In this document: positions 6,492 through 7,101 of the stretch, piece after piece
How the letters are laid out: each line of letters opens with the position of its first letter
Position numbering within the stretch: position 1 is the stretch's first letter
DNA from: DATGMB01 sp035293845
Lineage (GTDB): Bacteria; Acidobacteriota; Terriglobia; Bryobacterales; Bryobacteraceae
NCBI GenBank assembly: GCA_035293845.1
Contig: DATGMB010000238.1
Location: 1 to 7,101 of the forward strand
DNA length: 7,101 nucleotides
Direction of reading: 5' to 3'
The notes under the pieces: model-generated
Told to the model about the DNA's origin: nothing
The model's database searches: none
The model's input: only the letters and a program-made list of their open reading frames with translations
Program-made: the position numbers and the translations under genes

Positions 6492-6540
6492 GAGGTCAGA
6501 TACCTCCCACACATTTTCAACTCGAAGGAGTTTCAGCGCA
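6492..6540 (+). promoter_or_regulatory. Structured hsp20 leader with a hairpin covering the Shine-Dalgarno (possible RNA thermometer)
   Basis: Two hairpins fit in the short leader. The first is GAGGT-CAGAT-ACCTC (6492-6506), a 5-bp stem. The second is AACTC-GAAG-GAGTT (6519-6532), again 5 bp, and it contains the ribosome binding site AAGGAG (6525-6530) with its last three bases paired and the rest in the loop. The start ATG follows at 6541. Leaders of small heat-shock genes often use such weak hairpins (ROSE and fourU elements) to release the ribosome site on warming. This one matches neither known class exactly; thermosensing is an inference. Confidence 0.45.
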
Positions 6541-6966
6541 ATGTCTCTCAGCCATTTCGACCCCCTCGCGAACCTCCGGGCTTTCGAGGACGCCTTTACC
6601 CGTCTCATGAGCGAGCCCCAGACCAATCGGCCGTGGTCGCCGGCCGTGGACATTTTCGAGACCGAGAACGATCTCGTCTTTAAGGCCGATCTGCCGGATG
6701 TCGAGCTCAAGGACATCGATGTTCGTGTCGAGAACCAGACGCTGACGATCGCCGGTGAGCGCAGCTTCGAAAGCGCCAAGGAAGGCACCAAGGGGTTCCA
6801 TCGCATCGAGCGCAACTACGGCAAGTTCGTCCGCAGCTTTGCCGTCCCGAACAGCTTCGATACCGAGAAGATCGGGGCCAGCTTCAAGAATGGCGTCCTG
6901 ACTGTCACGCTTCCGAAGAAGGAAGCCGCCCGTCCGCGGCAGATCAAAGTCGAAGCTGCCGCCTGA
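6541..6966 (+). CDS. hsp20: Hsp20 / alpha-crystallin family small heat-shock protein
   Basis: The product has 141 residues, the usual length for bacterial Hsp20. ATG 6541 is chosen because AAGGAG lies 10 bases upstream; the frame is open back to 6340 but has no ribosome site there and the promoter lies inside that extension. A short N-terminal region (1-31: FDPLANLRAFEDAFTRLM) precedes the alpha-crystallin domain (about 33-127), recognisable by WSPAVDIFETENDLVFKADL (32-51), LTIAGER (68-74), the beta-6 loop region FHRIERNYGKFVRSFAVP (86-103), and the hallmark ASFKNGVLTVTLPK (113-126). The C-terminal tail has IKV (135-137), the I-x-I/V motif used for oligomer assembly. Such proteins are ATP-independent cytoplasmic holdases that bind unfolding proteins and pass them to DnaK. 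It is a single-gene unit with its own promoter and terminator. No sign of damage. Confidence 0.96.
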   Translation: MSLSHFDPLANLRAFEDAFTRLMSEPQTNRPWSPAVDIFETENDLVFKADLPDVELKDIDVRVENQTLTIAGERSFESAKEGTKGFHRIERNYGKFVRSFAVPNSFDTEKIGASFKNGVLTVTLPKKEAARPRQIKVEAAA

Positions 6967-6977
6967 CGCATCAAATC

Positions 6978-6991
6978 TGCGCGCTCGCGCA
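6978..6991 (+). repeat. Short GC hairpin after hsp20
   Basis: TGCGC-GCTC-GCGCA forms a 5-bp stem 12 bases after the hsp20 stop. No T-run follows, so it is more likely an mRNA 3' structure than a terminator by itself. Confidence 0.35.
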
Positions 6992-7059
6992 TCATATATT
7001 GCGGAGCGCCACCGTTACCAAGCGGTAGCAAGCGCACGGAGACCGTCGTGCAAGTGTTA

Positions 7060-7087
7060 GGGCCGGGGACTCCCGGCCCGTAGTTTT
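7060..7087 (+). terminator. Rho-independent terminator of hsp20
   Basis: GGGCCGGG (7060-7067), loop GACT, CCCGGCCC (7072-7079): a perfect 8-bp all-GC stem, followed after GTAG by TTTT (7084-7087). Position about 95 bases past the hsp20 stop and the orientation of the T-run fit termination on the plus strand. Confidence 0.75.
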
Positions 7088-7101
7088 ATAGGGAAACCAA
7101 T

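Noticed and set aside
6340..6540. N-terminal extension of hsp20 by 67 codons
   Set aside because: It would include the promoter and the ribosome site of the shorter form; ATG 6541 gives the normal Hsp20 length.
6440..6540. CIRCE or canonical ROSE element ahead of hsp20
   Set aside because: Neither the TTAGCACTC/GAGTGCTAA repeat nor the conserved ROSE sequence around the ribosome site is present.
1..7101. tRNA or rRNA genes
   Set aside because: No TpsiC-arm-like GGTTCGAATCC sequence or rRNA-like segment seen on either strand.

Overview
The window looks like GC-rich DNA from a soil acidobacterium of the Solibacter/Bryobacter type. Two gene families point there: TIGR03435 ('soil-associated') secreted proteins, which are hugely expanded in Solibacter-like genomes, and an ADOP (acidobacterial duplicated orphan permease). 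This is an inference from family distribution; no taxonomic marker gene is present.

Layout. Positions 1-703 (minus strand) hold a well-preserved TIGR03435 secreted protein that runs off the left edge. Divergent from it, 793-2430 (plus) encodes an ADOP-type ABC permease that stops about two thirds of the way through. Its coding sequence runs into a 75-bp palindromic repeat (2339-2413), which supplies the last missense residues and the approach to the stop codon. Next come two complete MacB/FtsX-type permeases, 2500-3759 and 3772-5010, 12 bases apart and clearly an operon. No ABC ATPase or periplasmic adaptor gene is in view. Positions 5011-5337 are non-coding, with a C6/G6 inverted repeat and a promoter-like TTGACA. 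Positions 5338-6122 are a second TIGR03435 gene that looks broken: its signal peptide and its mature domain lie in different frames, and the conserved FEVAS-type strand between them is missing. A gene-free stretch of lower GC follows (6123-6448). The last gene, 6541-6966, is a complete Hsp20 small heat-shock protein with a good sigma70-type promoter, a palindrome over its -35 box, a hairpin that buries its Shine-Dalgarno sequence, and a strong terminator at 7060-7087.

How the parts work together. The two MacB-type permeases probably form a heterodimeric inner-membrane permease powered by an ATPase encoded elsewhere. The two TIGR03435 genes flank the permease block, and their function is unknown. 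Hsp20 is an independent transcription unit. The left half is mostly ordinary acidobacterial accessory DNA with two decaying members of large paralogous families. The best leads are the repeat-associated truncation of the ADOP gene, the frameshifted TIGR03435 gene and the possible RNA thermometer plus operator ahead of hsp20. I found no convincing new multi-gene system.
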